DNA from: Paraburkholderia kirstenboschensis
GTDB taxonomy: Bacteria > Pseudomonadota > Gammaproteobacteria > Burkholderiales > Burkholderiaceae
Assembly (NCBI RefSeq): GCF_904848585.1
Contig: NZ_CAJHCR010000001.1
Span: 620,001 to 684,000, forward strand
Reading direction: 5' to 3'
Length of the DNA: 64,000 nucleotides
Part shown: piece by piece, positions 18,113 through 27,796 of the stretch
Layout of the letters: every line of letters begins with the position of its first letter
Numbering within the stretch: the stretch's first letter is position 1
Program-made: the position numbers and the translations under genes
Notes under the pieces: model-generated
The model's input: the letters and a program-made list of their open reading frames with translations, nothing else
The model's database searches: none
What the model was told of the DNA's origin: nothing

Positions 18113-19488
18113 GCGGACTCCTGGCCGGAACCTGACGCGGGGGAGCCCGAGCCGTGAGGTTCGGCGGAAACAGATTTCGCGCTTCGCGGCGCCGCTGAGC
18201 CAGACGCTTTCTGTGCGGCCTTCAGCCCGCGTTTCAGGTCGTCGATGAGGTCGTCGGGGTCCTCGAGGCCGATCGACAACCGGATCGTGCCTTCGGCTAT
18301 GCCGGCTGCGGCGAGCGCGGCGGCGTCCATGCGAAAGTGGGTCGTGGAAGCGGGATGGATCACCAGCGAGCGCGCGTCGCCCACGTTCGCGAGGTGCGAG
18401 AACAGCGAGAGTGCTTCGATAAAACTGCGGCCGGCGGCGCGGTCGCCGCGCAGATTGAAGCTGAATACGGCGCCCGCGCCACGCGGCAGCAGACGCCTTG
18501 CGAGCGCGTGATCGGGATGCGTCGGCAACTCCGGATACGCGACGGCTTCGACCGCCGCATGACCGGCCAGGAACTCGACCACGCGGCGTGTGTTGGCCAC
18601 GTGCCGCTCCATCCGCAAGGGCAGCGTTTCAATGCCTTGCAGAAGCTGCCACGCGGCTTGCGGATGCAGGCACGCGCCGAAGTCGCGCAAGCCTTCGCGG
18701 CGAGCGCGCAGCAGGAAGGGAGCGGCGGTGCTTTCCTCGCTGAATACCATGCCGTGAAAACCGTCGTAAGGCTCGGTCAATTCCGGGAAGCGCCCGGAGG
18801 CGTCGAAGTCGAACGTGCCGCCGTCCACCAGCACGCCGCCAATGGTCGTGCCGTGGCCGCCCAGGAATTTGGTCGCCGAGTGATAGACGAAGTCGGCGCC
18901 GTGCTCGAAAGGCTTCAGCAGATATGGCGTGGTGAACGTCGAATCGACGAGAAGCGGCACTCGGTGCTCATGGGCAATCTGCGCCACGGTTGCGATGTCG
19001 AGCACGTCGAGGCCCGGATTGCCGAGCGTTTCGCCGAACAGCAGGCGCGTGTTGGGGCGCAGAGCCGCGCGCCATGCGTCGGCATCGCCGGGTTTGACGA
19101 AGGTGGTCTCGATGCCGAAGCGCCGCAACGTGTAATGCAGCAGATTGTGTGAGCCGCCGTATAGCGCGCTCGAAGCGACGATGTGCGAGCCCGCGCCCAT
19201 TAGCGTGACGATTGCCAGATGCAAGGCGGCCTGACCGCTTGCCGTGCCGATCGCGCCCGCGCCGTTTTCGAGCGCGGCAACCCGCTCTTCGAATACGGCC
19301 ACGGTCGGATTCGAAATGCGCGAGTAGACGTGGCCCGCGCGCTCCATGTTGAAGAGCGCGGCCGCGTGGTCCGAGTCGCGAAACGAGAACGACGTGGTCT
19401 GATAGATCGGCGTGGCGCGCGCGCCGGTGGCGGGGTCGGGAGCGGCGCCGGCGTGCAGCGCAAGCGTATCGAAACGGTTGGCGGACAT
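18109..19488 (-). CDS. PLP-dependent O-acetylhomoserine sulfhydrylase-type enzyme (Cys/Met metabolism)
   Basis: 459 residues of the Cys/Met-metabolism PLP family, closest in layout to O-acetylhomoserine aminocarboxypropyltransferase, which makes homocysteine from O-acetylhomoserine and sulfide. Visible are LHAGAAPDPATGARATPIYQTTSF at the start, YSRISNPTVAVFEERVAALE, ASSALYGGSHNLLHYTLRRFGI, and the PLP lysine in SATKFLGGHGTTIGG (Lys about 207). RLSIGLEDPDDLIDDL marks the normal C-terminus. An additional tail of about 35 residues rich in Ser, Ala and Gly follows. ATG 19488 was chosen by the family N-terminus; the frame is open upstream. The adjoining hydrolase overlaps by four bases. Confidence 0.87.
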   Translation of the reverse strand: MSANRFDTLALHAGAAPDPATGARATPIYQTTSFSFRDSDHAAALFNMERAGHVYSRISNPTVAVFEERVAALENGAGAIGTASGQAALHLAIVTLMGAGSHIVASSALYGGSHNLLHYTLRRFGIETTFVKPGDADAWRAALRPNTRLLFGETLGNPGLDVLDIATVAQIAHEHRVPLLVDSTFTTPYLLKPFEHGADFVYHSATKFLGGHGTTIGGVLVDGGTFDFDASGRFPELTEPYDGFHGMVFSEESTAAPFLLRARREGLRDFGACLHPQAAWQLLQGIETLPLRMERHVANTRRVVEFLAGHAAVEAVAYPELPTHPDHALARRLLPRGAGAVFSFNLRGDRAAGRSFIEALSLFSHLANVGDARSLVIHPASTTHFRMDAAALAAAGIAEGTIRLSIGLEDPDDLIDDLKRGLKAAQKASGSAAPRSAKSVSAEPHGSGSPASGSGQESA

Positions 19489-19729
19489 GCGGGTCGGCGA
19501 GGCCACGGACAGCCTCGCGAAAGGTGAAAGTGGCGGCCATCGTATCACCGGCCCGAACCGCTTCAAGCGCGGTTTTCCCCATGCACATGCGCGCCGCGCG
19601 GCCTTTGCAGGGCGGCGTAAGCCCGCCGCGCCTTGATGGGCGGGCCGCTTTCCTTTTATGGGCCTTTCCGCTAGGATCGAAAGTCATTGATGCATCACCA
19701 TGCCTAGCGGGTATTTCGGGAGACAAATC

Positions 19730-20188
19730 ATGCGAGTCAGCGACATTCTTAAAGTCAAAGGCAACACCCTTTTCACGGTCACGCCAGACGCCACGCTGCA
19801 CGACGCAGTCAACACCATGGCCGAGCACGACATCGGCTCGCTCGTCGTCATGGAGTACGGCGACCTGGTCGGCATGCTGACATTCCGCGAGATTATTCTT
19901 ACGCTGAGCGAGAACGGCGGAAGCGTGGGCACGTCCACAATCCGCAAGGTCATGGACGATCATCCGCTCACCTGCACGCCGGAAACGGACGTCAACGAAG
20001 TGCGCCGCATGATGCTCGAACATCACGTGCGTTACCTGCCGGTCATGGAGAGCCGCACGCTGATGGGCGTTATTTCTTTCTACGACGTCGCGAAGGCGGT
20101 GGTCGAGGAGCAGGGCTTCGAAAACCGCATGCTGAAGGCGTACATCCGCGACTGGCCGGAAGAGCAGGGGCAGCAGCCGGCGCGTTGA
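19730..20188 (+). CDS. CBS-domain protein
   Basis: 152 residues made of two tandem CBS motifs: VSDILKVKGNTLFTVTPDATLHDAV with DIGSLVVMEYGDLVGMLTFREI, and IRKVMDDHPLTCTPETDVNEVRRMML with VRYLPVMESRTLMGVISFYDVAKAV. Such stand-alone pairs bind adenine nucleotides and act as energy sensors; the partner is unknown. ATG 19730 has GGGAG eight bases upstream and is preferred over ATG 19700. A strong terminator follows at 20289-20318. Confidence 0.88.
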   Translation: MRVSDILKVKGNTLFTVTPDATLHDAVNTMAEHDIGSLVVMEYGDLVGMLTFREIILTLSENGGSVGTSTIRKVMDDHPLTCTPETDVNEVRRMMLEHHVRYLPVMESRTLMGVISFYDVAKAVVEEQGFENRMLKAYIRDWPEEQGQQPAR

Positions 20189-20288
20189 TGCGCAATGGCC
20201 CGCTTGCAGGGTCGTTGGTATTGCCGCGTGATTGGCTGACCAGGGCGCCGCGGTGCTCGGGCGCGGCGGCGGGGCGAAACATCGAATA

Positions 20289-20318
20289 AAGGCGTGCGCG
20301 AGAGCGCGCGCTTTTTTT
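20289..20318 (+). terminator. Rho-independent terminator after the CBS gene
   Basis: GCGTGCGC-GAGA-GCGCGCGC is followed by a run of seven T. It sits 100 bases beyond the CBS stop and 80 bases before the next start. Confidence 0.8.
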
Positions 20319-20398
20319 GTGCGCGCCGTCAAGGTTCCCCATGTGACCTTCAGCCGTTTTTCTTCACGCCTGCTACTGAATCCGTTTTAACGAACTTC

Positions 20399-22372
20399 AT
20401 GAGTCAAAGCCCGTTGCCCCCCACGCCACCCACGCAGCCCACGTCGCGATCGGCCGCCGCCCACCGTGCGGCGCGCCAGCATGGCCAGCACGAATCGCAG
20501 TTCAAGCTGCTGAGCCAGCGTCGCTTTGCGCCGTTTTTCTGGACGCAATTTCTGGGCGCGATGAACGACAACGTCTTCAAGATTGGTTTCACGTCGCTCG
20601 TCACGTTTCAGGCGGCGCGGTTCTCAGGCGTCGACCCGAAGACCGCGGCGTTCATGATTTCGGCAATCTTCATTTTGCCTTTCGTGTTGTTGTCGGCCAC
20701 GTCCGGACAGATCGCCGACAAGTACGACAAGGCGATGCTCACGCGCTTCGTGAAGACCTTCGAGATCGTCGTCATGCTGATCGGCGGCGCGGGCTTCCTG
20801 CTGCATAGCGCACCGCTGCTGTATCTGTGCACGTTTCTGATGGGCGTCCATTCGACCGTGTTCGGGCCGGTCAAGTATTCATACCTGCCGCAGCATCTGT
20901 CGCGCGAGGAACTGGTCGGCGGCAACGGCATGGTCGAGATGGGCACCTTCGTCGCGATTCTGGTGGGCACGATTGTCGGCGGCGCGGGCGCGGGTTTCGT
21001 CGAACATGGCGCGCTGGTGCTGGCTTGTGCCTGCGTCGCAATTGCGCTCGCGGGGCGCGTCGTATCGAGCTTCGTACCGGTGACAGCGGCGCCGCAGCCG
21101 GATTTGCGCATCAACTGGAATCCGGTCAGCGAGACCTGGCGCAACCTCAAGCTCGCGCGCGAAAACCGCACGGTGTTTCTGAGCCTGCTCGGCATATCGT
21201 GGCTGTGGTTCGTGGGCGCGACGTTCCTGTCGTCGTTCTTCAGCTTTGCGAAAGATGTGCTGTCGGCCAATCCGGACGTCGTGACGGTGCTGCTCGGCAC
21301 CTTCTCGGTCGGTATCGGTCTCGGCTCGCTGCTGTGCGAGAAGCTGTCCAAGCGGCGTATCGAGATCGGCCTCGTGCCGCTCGGCTCGATCGGCATGAGC
21401 GTGTTCGCCATCGACCTGTTTTTCGCAAGCCACGCGTTGCCGGCCGCGGGTCACTTGTTGAGCGTCGGCGAGTTCCTCGTGCGCGCCGCGCATTGGCGCG
21501 TGCTTGCCGATCTGTTTCTGCTGGCCATGTTCGGCGGTTTCTACAGCGTGCCGCTTTATGCACTGATCCAGAGCCGCAGCCAGCCGAGCCACCGGGCGCG
21601 CATCATCGCCGCGAACAATATTCTCAATTCGCTGTTCATGATCGTCTCGGCGTTGATGGCGGTCGGGCTGACATCGGCCGGCTTCAGTATTCCGGCCATT
21701 TTTCTCGTGACCGCGCTGCTCAACATCGTGGTGGCGACCTACATCTATTCACTGGTGCCCGAGTTCCTGCTGCGCTTTATCGCATGGGTGCTCGTGCACA
21801 CGTTCTATCGGATCCGCCTCGTGCACGCGGAGCGGATTCCAGAAGAAGGCGCGGCCGTGCTCGTGTGCAATCACGTGAGCTTCGTGGATGCGGTCGTGAT
21901 CATGGCCGAGAGTCCACGGCCGATTCGCTTCGTAATGGACCATCAGATCTTCAAAACCTGGTTCGCGGGCTGGGTTTTTCGTCATGCGAAGGCGATTCCG
22001 ATAGCGCCCGCGCATCAGGACCCGCAGGTGCTGGCGCGCGCTTACGAGCGTTGCGCACAGGCGCTTGCCGACGGCGAACTGGTCTGCATCTTTCCCGAAG
22101 GCAAGCTCACCCGGACCGGCGACATGAATCAGTTCCGTCACGGGGTCACGGAAATCATTGCACGTACGCCCGCGCCGGTCATTCCAATGGCGTTGCGTGG
22201 CCTGTGGGGCAGTGTGTTTTCCCGAGCCGACGACGCACGCTGGCCGCGCCCCGTGCAAAAGGGCGTGATGAGCCGGCTGACCCTGGCGGTAGGCGAGCCG
22301 ATCGAGCCGGCGCTCGCCACGCCCGAGCTGCTTCAGAGAATCGTCACCGACTTGCGCGGGGCGCGGAAGTAG
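20399..22372 (+). CDS. Lysophospholipid transporter-acyltransferase fusion (LplT-PlsC)
   Basis: 657 residues. An N-terminal MFS domain of LplT type (FFWTQFLGAMNDNVFKIGFTSL, SGQIADKYDKAMLTRFVK, MGVHSTVFGPVKYSYLPQHL) with about 12 spans runs to roughly residue 455. A PlsC acyltransferase follows, with the HX4D box NHVSFVDAVV, block III FPEGKLTRTG and VIPMALRGLWGS. It should flip 2-acyl lysophospholipids inward and re-acylate them. E. coli Aas also has an acyl-ACP synthetase domain; this protein ends after PlsC. ATG 20399 precedes MSQSPLPPTPP; the frame is open upstream but crosses the terminator. No strong ribosome binding site. Confidence 0.87.
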   Translation: MSQSPLPPTPPTQPTSRSAAAHRAARQHGQHESQFKLLSQRRFAPFFWTQFLGAMNDNVFKIGFTSLVTFQAARFSGVDPKTAAFMISAIFILPFVLLSATSGQIADKYDKAMLTRFVKTFEIVVMLIGGAGFLLHSAPLLYLCTFLMGVHSTVFGPVKYSYLPQHLSREELVGGNGMVEMGTFVAILVGTIVGGAGAGFVEHGALVLACACVAIALAGRVVSSFVPVTAAPQPDLRINWNPVSETWRNLKLARENRTVFLSLLGISWLWFVGATFLSSFFSFAKDVLSANPDVVTVLLGTFSVGIGLGSLLCEKLSKRRIEIGLVPLGSIGMSVFAIDLFFASHALPAAGHLLSVGEFLVRAAHWRVLADLFLLAMFGGFYSVPLYALIQSRSQPSHRARIIAANNILNSLFMIVSALMAVGLTSAGFSIPAIFLVTALLNIVVATYIYSLVPEFLLRFIAWVLVHTFYRIRLVHAERIPEEGAAVLVCNHVSFVDAVVIMAESPRPIRFVMDHQIFKTWFAGWVFRHAKAIPIAPAHQDPQVLARAYERCAQALADGELVCIFPEGKLTRTGDMNQFRHGVTEIIARTPAPVIPMALRGLWGSVFSRADDARWPRPVQKGVMSRLTLAVGEPIEPALATPELLQRIVTDLRGARK

Positions 22373-22473
22373 CCGTGATCTTGTCCTGAAGTCATAAGCC
22401 GGCGCGCGGCGCGTCCCGGGCTGCGAGGGGCTGGCATAATAGCGTCTTCCCCGCATTCCTTTGGACGACGCTC

Positions 22474-23574
22474 ATGTCCGGCAACACGCTCGGTACGCTT
22501 TTTACTGTCACGACCTTCGGCGAATCGCACGGCCCGGCTATCGGCTGCGTGATCGACGGCTGCCCGCCGGGCATGGCGCTCACCGAAGCCGACATCCAGC
22601 TGGAGCTCGACCGCCGCAAGCCGGGCACGTCGCGCCACGTCACGCAGCGTCAGGAAGAAGACAAGGTCGAGATTCTGTCAGGCGTGTTCGAGGGAACCAC
22701 CACTGGTGCACCCATTGCGCTGCTGATCCGCAATACGGACCAGCGCAGCAAAGACTACGGCAATATCGCGGACACGTTTCGTCCCGGCCACGCCGACTAC
22801 ACGTACTGGCAAAAGTACGGCATTCGCGACTATCGCGGCGGCGGCCGTTCGTCGGCGCGTTTGACAGCGCCTACGGTCGCGGCCGGTGCCGTCGCAAAGA
22901 AATGGTTGCGCGAGAAATTCGGCACTGAAATTCGTGGCTACATGGCCGCGCTTGGCGAGATCGACGTGCCGTTCGTCGACTGGGCGCATGTGCGCGAGAA
23001 CCCGTTCTTCGTGCCGAACGCGGACATCGTGCCGCAACTCGAAGCGTATATGGACGCGCTGCGCAAAGAGGGCGACTCGATTGGCGCCCGCATCAACGTA
23101 GTGGCGTCGGGCGTGCCCGTCGGGCTCGGCGAGCCGTTGTTCGACCGGCTCGACGCGGACATCGCTCACGCCATGATGGGTATCAACGCAGTGAAGGGCG
23201 TGGAGATCGGTGCGGGGTTCGCGAGCGTCGCGCAGCGCGGCTCCGTGCATGGCGACGAACTCACGCCCGAAGGCTTCGTCGGCAATAACGCTGGCGGTGT
23301 GCTTGGCGGTATTTCCACCGGCCAGGACATTACCGTGTCGATCGCCATCAAGCCGACGTCGAGCATTCGTACGCCGCGCCGCTCAATCGACAAAGCGGGG
23401 CAACCGGCGATTGTCGAGACGTTCGGGCGGCATGACCCGTGCGTCGGCATTCGCGCCACGCCCATCGCGGAATCCATGCTTGCGCTGGTGCTGATCGACC
23501 ATGCGTTGCGCCACCGCGCGCAATGTGGCGACGTCTCGGTGAATACGCCGAAGATCGCAGCAAGCGCGCCGTAA
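22474..23574 (+). CDS. aroC: Chorismate synthase
   Basis: Last shikimate-pathway enzyme, converting 5-enolpyruvylshikimate-3-phosphate to chorismate with reduced FMN. 366 residues, the usual length. Signatures are [22 protein letters not shown] at the N-terminus, [58 protein letters not shown] and [18 protein letters not shown]. The start lies 100 bases after the LplT-PlsC stop, so it may have its own promoter. The TPR gene follows after 50 bases. Confidence 0.97.
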   Translation: MSGNTLGTLFTVTTFGESHGPAIGCVIDGCPPGMALTEADIQLELDRRKPGTSRHVTQRQEEDKVEILSGVFEGTTTGAPIALLIRNTDQRSKDYGNIADTFRPGHADYTYWQKYGIRDYRGGGRSSARLTAPTVAAGAVAKKWLREKFGTEIRGYMAALGEIDVPFVDWAHVRENPFFVPNADIVPQLEAYMDALRKEGDSIGARINVVASGVPVGLGEPLFDRLDADIAHAMMGINAVKGVEIGAGFASVAQRGSVHGDELTPEGFVGNNAGGVLGGISTGQDITVSIAIKPTSSIRTPRRSIDKAGQPAIVETFGRHDPCVGIRATPIAESMLALVLIDHALRHRAQCGDVSVNTPKIAASAP

Positions 23575-23624
23575 AGGGCGCGGTTCGCGCGTTTCAATCG
23601 CATTGCGCGAACTGCGCTTTTCGC

Positions 23625-25100
23625 ATGAATCATCTCTCCAGCCAGCCGGCGGACAACATCCTTCCGGCGTTGCGGGCACGCGCCGCGGCGCCGCACGCCG
23701 TCGCGCGCGACTGTCTCGTGTTCGGCCAGACGCTGCTGCAACACGCGGGCGGCGACAAAGCGCTGCAACGCGAAGCGCTCGGAGCGCTCGTGCGCGCGTA
23801 TCGAGCCGATCCAGCCTGTGAGCCGACGCTGCTCCACACTATCGCGCAAACGGCATTCGTCGTGCGCGATTGGGTGCTTGTCGAGTCCGCCACGGCACTT
23901 CTGCTCTCACAACATCCCGCCGATGCGAACGCATTGATCTGGCGGTCGGCCGCCGCGCAACATCGTGACGATTTCGCGACTGCTGAGAATCTGCTGCTTG
24001 AAGCGGTGCGGCTCGTGCCGGGCAATCCCGTCGCGCTTCATAAGCTGGCGTTGTGTATCAAGGAGCAAGCGCGTTTTGCGGAAGCCGAAGCGCTCCTTCG
24101 TGAGGTGCTCGCATTGTCAGCGGATAACGCGCATGCGTTGTTCGATTTGTCCGAACTCGAGATCCGCAGCGGGCGTTTCGCCGAGGGCTGGGCGCACTAC
24201 GAGTCGCGCCTTGCGTTCGCCGGCGATCTGAACAACGCGCAGCACGCGCTCGCAGCGATCAGCGCGCCCTGGCAAGGAGAATCGCTGGCGGGCAAGACCC
24301 TCGTCGTGTACGGCGAGCAGGGCAATGGCGATTGCCTGTGGGCAGTGCGCTTTCTGCCGCTGCTCGCCGAACGTGCGCGGCGCGAGGGCGGCCAGGTCAT
24401 TTTCGGTCACGACGGGCCGTTGCGACATCTTTTCGAACGGACGCTGCCTGCCGACCTGCGGCTCGAAACAAGCCTCGAAACGCAGCCTGATTTTCATTGC
24501 GGGCTGATGAGCTTGCCTTTACGTCTAGGCATTTTCGAGGCGACGGGTTGGGGCGCGCCCTATCTGAGCGCCGACCCGCAACGTCTGCAACCGTGGCAGC
24601 GGTGGGTGCAAGCCTGCGTCGACGGCAAACCCGGTAATCGCAAAGTGGGACTCGTGTGGAATGGGAATCCGGACCATATCCGCGATGCGCGGCGTTCGGT
24701 GCCAATCGAGCAACTTGAGCCGTTATTGAGCGTGGCCGGTGTCACGTATTTCGCGCTGTCGCCAGGACGTGGTGAGACGGTCGTGCAATGGCGTGCAAGG
24801 GGCTTCGACGTCGTCGATCCTACTCGTTACTTTGAAGCTGGGTTCGACGATGTCGCCGCGCTGCTGGCGAATCTCGATCTGGTGGTCACGATCGACAGCG
24901 GGCCTGCCCATCTGGCAGGCGCGCTCGGCGTACCGACGTGTTTGATGATCGATCACGTATCGGCATGGTTCTGGGGAGTGGGGGCGCCGGTTACGCCCTG
25001 GTACGATTCGATCGAACTGTTCCGGCAACCGGCAGTGGGCGCCTGGGCACCGGTCGTGGCGCGGGTGCGCGCGCGCATCGAAGGAATGGTGCGCGGCTGA
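23625..25100 (+). CDS. TPR protein with C-terminal glycosyltransferase-like domain
   Basis: 491 residues. Residues 1-210 form tetratricopeptide repeats (PADANALIWRSAAAQHRDDFATAENLL, NPVALHKLALCIKEQARFAEAEALL, NAHALFDLSELEIRSGRFAEGW). From about 225 the protein resembles the family found behind TPR arrays in Burkholderiaceae. GKTLVVYGEQGNGDCLWAVRFLPLLA, VGLVWNGNPDHIRDARRS and DLVVTIDSGPAHLAGALGVPTC recall heptosyltransferase (GT9) nucleotide-sugar sites. ATG 23625 was chosen; the frame continues upstream inside aroC as a shadow. The acceptor is unknown; protein or surface glycosylation is possible. Confidence 0.78.
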   Translation: MNHLSSQPADNILPALRARAAAPHAVARDCLVFGQTLLQHAGGDKALQREALGALVRAYRADPACEPTLLHTIAQTAFVVRDWVLVESATALLLSQHPADANALIWRSAAAQHRDDFATAENLLLEAVRLVPGNPVALHKLALCIKEQARFAEAEALLREVLALSADNAHALFDLSELEIRSGRFAEGWAHYESRLAFAGDLNNAQHALAAISAPWQGESLAGKTLVVYGEQGNGDCLWAVRFLPLLAERARREGGQVIFGHDGPLRHLFERTLPADLRLETSLETQPDFHCGLMSLPLRLGIFEATGWGAPYLSADPQRLQPWQRWVQACVDGKPGNRKVGLVWNGNPDHIRDARRSVPIEQLEPLLSVAGVTYFALSPGRGETVVQWRARGFDVVDPTRYFEAGFDDVAALLANLDLVVTIDSGPAHLAGALGVPTCLMIDHVSAWFWGVGAPVTPWYDSIELFRQPAVGAWAPVVARVRARIEGMVRG

Positions 25101-25107
25101 GCGGGTT

Positions 25108-25148
25108 GCCTTCGCAACGCAGAGGTCGTCTGCATATGTTGCGAAGGC
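25108..25148. terminator. Long hairpin between convergent genes, probable bidirectional terminator
   Basis: GCCTTCGCAAC (25108-25118) pairs perfectly with GTTGCGAAGGC (25138-25148). Inside, GCAGA (25119-25123) pairs with TCTGC (25129-25133). It lies exactly between the convergent TPR and ETF-QO stops. There is no T-run, so a REP-like or processing role is also possible. Confidence 0.5.
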
Positions 25149-25158
25149 GAGGCGCCGC

Positions 25159-26832
25159 TCACATGTTCGGGTAGTTCGGCCCGCCGCCGCCTTCAGGTGT
25201 CACCCACACGATGTTCTGCGTCGGGTCCTTGATGTCGCACGTCTTGCAGTGCACGCAGTTCTGCGCGTTGATTACCAGCCGTTCGCTGCCGTCGTCGTTC
25301 TTCACGAACTCATAAACGGCCGCCGGGCAGTAACGCGACTCCGGACCCGCATACGTCTGCCAGTTCACGTTCACCGGCACCGTGGGATCTTTCAGCGTCA
25401 AGTGAGCGGGCTGATTCTCTTCGTGATTCGTGTTCGATATGAACACTGAAGACAATCGGTCGAAGGTCAGCTTGCCGTCCGGCTTCGGGTATGTGATCGG
25501 CGTGCATTGCGACGCGGGCTTGAGCATCTCATGATCGGAATGCTGATGGTGCAGCGTCCACGGCACATTGCCGCCGAGCACCTTCTGCTCGATACCGACC
25601 ATCAACGTGCCGAGGTACAGGCCCTTGCTCATCCACTGCTTGAAGTTGCGGGCCTTGTAAAGCTCCGTGTGCAGCCACGAAGTCTTGAAAGATTCGGGAT
25701 AAGCCGTGAGCTCGTCGCTCGTGCGGCCTGCCTGCACGGCTTCAAAAGCAGCATCGGCGGCGAGCATGCCGGTCTTGATCGCCGCATGCGAGCCCTTGAT
25801 CCGCGATGCGTTCAGGAAGCCCGCGTCGTCGCCAACCAGTGCGCCGCCGGGGAACACGAGCTTCGGCAGCGACATCAGGCCGCCCGCGGTGATCGCGCGC
25901 GCGCCGTACGACACGCGCTTGCCGCCTTCGAGAAAATGACGAATCGCCGGATGCGTCTTGTAGCGCTGGAATTCCTCGAACGGCGAGAGATACGGATTCG
26001 TATAGCCGAGGCCGACCACAAAGCCGACCACCACCTGGTTGTTGTCCATGTGATAGAGGAACGAGCCGCCGTACGTGTCCGTCTGCAAAGGCCAGCCGGC
26101 CGTGTGCATCACGAGCCCCGGCTTGTGTTTCGACGGATCGATCTCCCACAACTCCTTGATGCCGATGCCGTAGACCTGCGGATCGACGCCGTCGCGCAGC
26201 CTGAACTTCTCGTTCAGCTGACGCCCGAGATGCCCGCGCGCGCCTTCGCAGAAAAGCGTGTACTTGGCGTGCAGTTCCATGCCGAGCTGGAAATTCTCGG
26301 TCGGCTGGCCATCTTTGCCGATGCCCAGGTTGCCCGTGGCGACGCCTTTTACCGAACCGTCGTCGTTGTAGAGCACCTCCGCAGCGGGAAAGCCGGGGAA
26401 AATCTCCACGCCCAGCGCTTCGGCCTGCTGGCCCAGCCAACGCGTGACGTTGGCGAGGCTGATCACGTAGTTGCCGTGATTCTTGAAATTGTCGGGCAGC
26501 GCCCAGATCGGCACGCTCTTCGCGCCGGTTTCCGAGAGGAACAGGAAGCGGTCTTCGGTGACTTCGACGTCCAGAGGCGCGCCTTTTTCCTTCCAGTCGG
26601 GAATCAGTTCATTTAACGCGCGGGGGTCCATGACCGCGCCCGAGAGGATGTGCGCCCCGATCTCCGAGCCTTTTTCCAGCACGCAGACGCCAAGCTCGAC
26701 GCCCTTGTCGGCCGCCAGCTGCTTCAGGCGGATCGCCGCGGACAAGCCAGCCGGGCCGCCGCCGACGATCACGACGTCGTATTCCATCGACTCGCGCGGG
26801 CCGTACTGCTCAATGAGACTTGCGGGGGTCAT
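25159..26832 (-). CDS. etfD: Electron-transfer flavoprotein-ubiquinone oxidoreductase
   Basis: 557-residue membrane-associated flavo-iron-sulfur protein passing electrons from ETF to ubiquinone. Dinucleotide fold VVIVGGGPAGLSAAIRLKQLA (about 20-40), EKGSEIGAHILSGAVMDPRALNEL, GDDAGFLNASRIKGSHAAIKTGMLA, and the C-terminal 4Fe-4S cysteines in YCPAAVYE and INAQNCVHCKTCDIKDPTQNI are all present. Length is standard. AAGAGGAG precedes the ATG. It would accept electrons from the EtfBA pair at 61468-63184 or from other ETFs elsewhere. Single gene. Confidence 0.95.
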   Translation of the reverse strand: MTPASLIEQYGPRESMEYDVVIVGGGPAGLSAAIRLKQLAADKGVELGVCVLEKGSEIGAHILSGAVMDPRALNELIPDWKEKGAPLDVEVTEDRFLFLSETGAKSVPIWALPDNFKNHGNYVISLANVTRWLGQQAEALGVEIFPGFPAAEVLYNDDGSVKGVATGNLGIGKDGQPTENFQLGMELHAKYTLFCEGARGHLGRQLNEKFRLRDGVDPQVYGIGIKELWEIDPSKHKPGLVMHTAGWPLQTDTYGGSFLYHMDNNQVVVGFVVGLGYTNPYLSPFEEFQRYKTHPAIRHFLEGGKRVSYGARAITAGGLMSLPKLVFPGGALVGDDAGFLNASRIKGSHAAIKTGMLAADAAFEAVQAGRTSDELTAYPESFKTSWLHTELYKARNFKQWMSKGLYLGTLMVGIEQKVLGGNVPWTLHHQHSDHEMLKPASQCTPITYPKPDGKLTFDRLSSVFISNTNHEENQPAHLTLKDPTVPVNVNWQTYAGPESRYCPAAVYEFVKNDDGSERLVINAQNCVHCKTCDIKDPTQNIVWVTPEGGGGPNYPNM

Positions 26833-27019
26833 TGATGCTCCTCTTACCGTTAGAATGCTTTTTTCGGGATCGTATTGTGGGCGATGGTCTCTTGCACCGC
26901 AACCCGATCAGCAGAGATTAGCACGAGCGTTCTATTTGTGTGCTAGGGTATTGACCCGAGCATGAGCCAGAGCGCGACCGTCAACCGTATTCGCAACTAC
27001 AACCGAACAAGGAACGACA

Positions 27020-27796
27020 ATGGGCCGTTCGATCAATCTGGAAGGCAAAGTGGCGCTCATCACAGGCGCCTCGAGCGGGTTGGGAAAGCGCTTTGCTCAG
27101 GTATTGTCGCAGGCGGGCGCCAAGGTCGTGCTGGCGAGCCGGCGGACCGAGCGTCTGAAGGAACTGCGCGCCGAAATCGAGGCGTCGGGCGGCGCGGCGC
27201 ACGTCGTTTCGCTTGATGTGACCGATTACCAGAGCATCAAGTCGGCGGTCGCGCATGCGGAGACCGAGGCGGGCACCATCGACATTCTGGTGAACAACTC
27301 GGGCGTGTCGACTACGCAGAAGCTGTCAGAAGTCACGCCGGCCGACTTCGAATATGTGTTCGACACCAACACCCGCGGCGCGTTCTTCGTCGCGCAGGAA
27401 GTGGCCAAGCGCATGATCATGCGCGGCAACAGCGCGCAGAAACCGTCGTACCGGATCATCAATATCGCGTCAATGGCGGGCCTGCGCGTATTGCCGCAAA
27501 TCGGCCTCTATTCGATGAGCAAGGCGGCAGTCGTCCACATGACGAAAGCCATGGCGCTCGAATGGGGCAAGCACGGCATCAATGTGAACGCCATTTGTCC
27601 GGGTTATATCGACACGGAGATCAATCATCATCACTGGTCGACCGAGCAGGGGCAAAAGCTCGTGTCCATGCTGCCGCGCCATCGCGTCGGCAAGCCTGAA
27701 GACCTGGACGGATTGCTGCTATTGCTGGCGGCGGACGAATCGCAGTTCATCAACGGCTCGGTGATCGCCGCCGACGACGGCTTCGGTCTCGCCTGA
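27020..27796 (+). CDS. Short-chain dehydrogenase/reductase
   Basis: 258 residues, classical SDR. NAD(P) motif TGASSGLGKRFAQ (15-27), NNSGVS, catalytic Ser in IINIASMAG, and YSMSKAA supplying Tyr and Lys are visible. ASRRTERLKEL after beta-2 suggests NADP(H). ICPGYIDTEINHHHW and the C-terminus NGSVIAADDGFG are usual. AAGGAACGACA precedes the ATG. Substrate unknown; an acetoacetyl-CoA-reductase-like or general ketoreductase role is conceivable. Confidence 0.87.
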   Translation: MGRSINLEGKVALITGASSGLGKRFAQVLSQAGAKVVLASRRTERLKELRAEIEASGGAAHVVSLDVTDYQSIKSAVAHAETEAGTIDILVNNSGVSTTQKLSEVTPADFEYVFDTNTRGAFFVAQEVAKRMIMRGNSAQKPSYRIINIASMAGLRVLPQIGLYSMSKAAVVHMTKAMALEWGKHGINVNAICPGYIDTEINHHHWSTEQGQKLVSMLPRHRVGKPEDLDGLLLLLAADESQFINGSVIAADDGFGLA

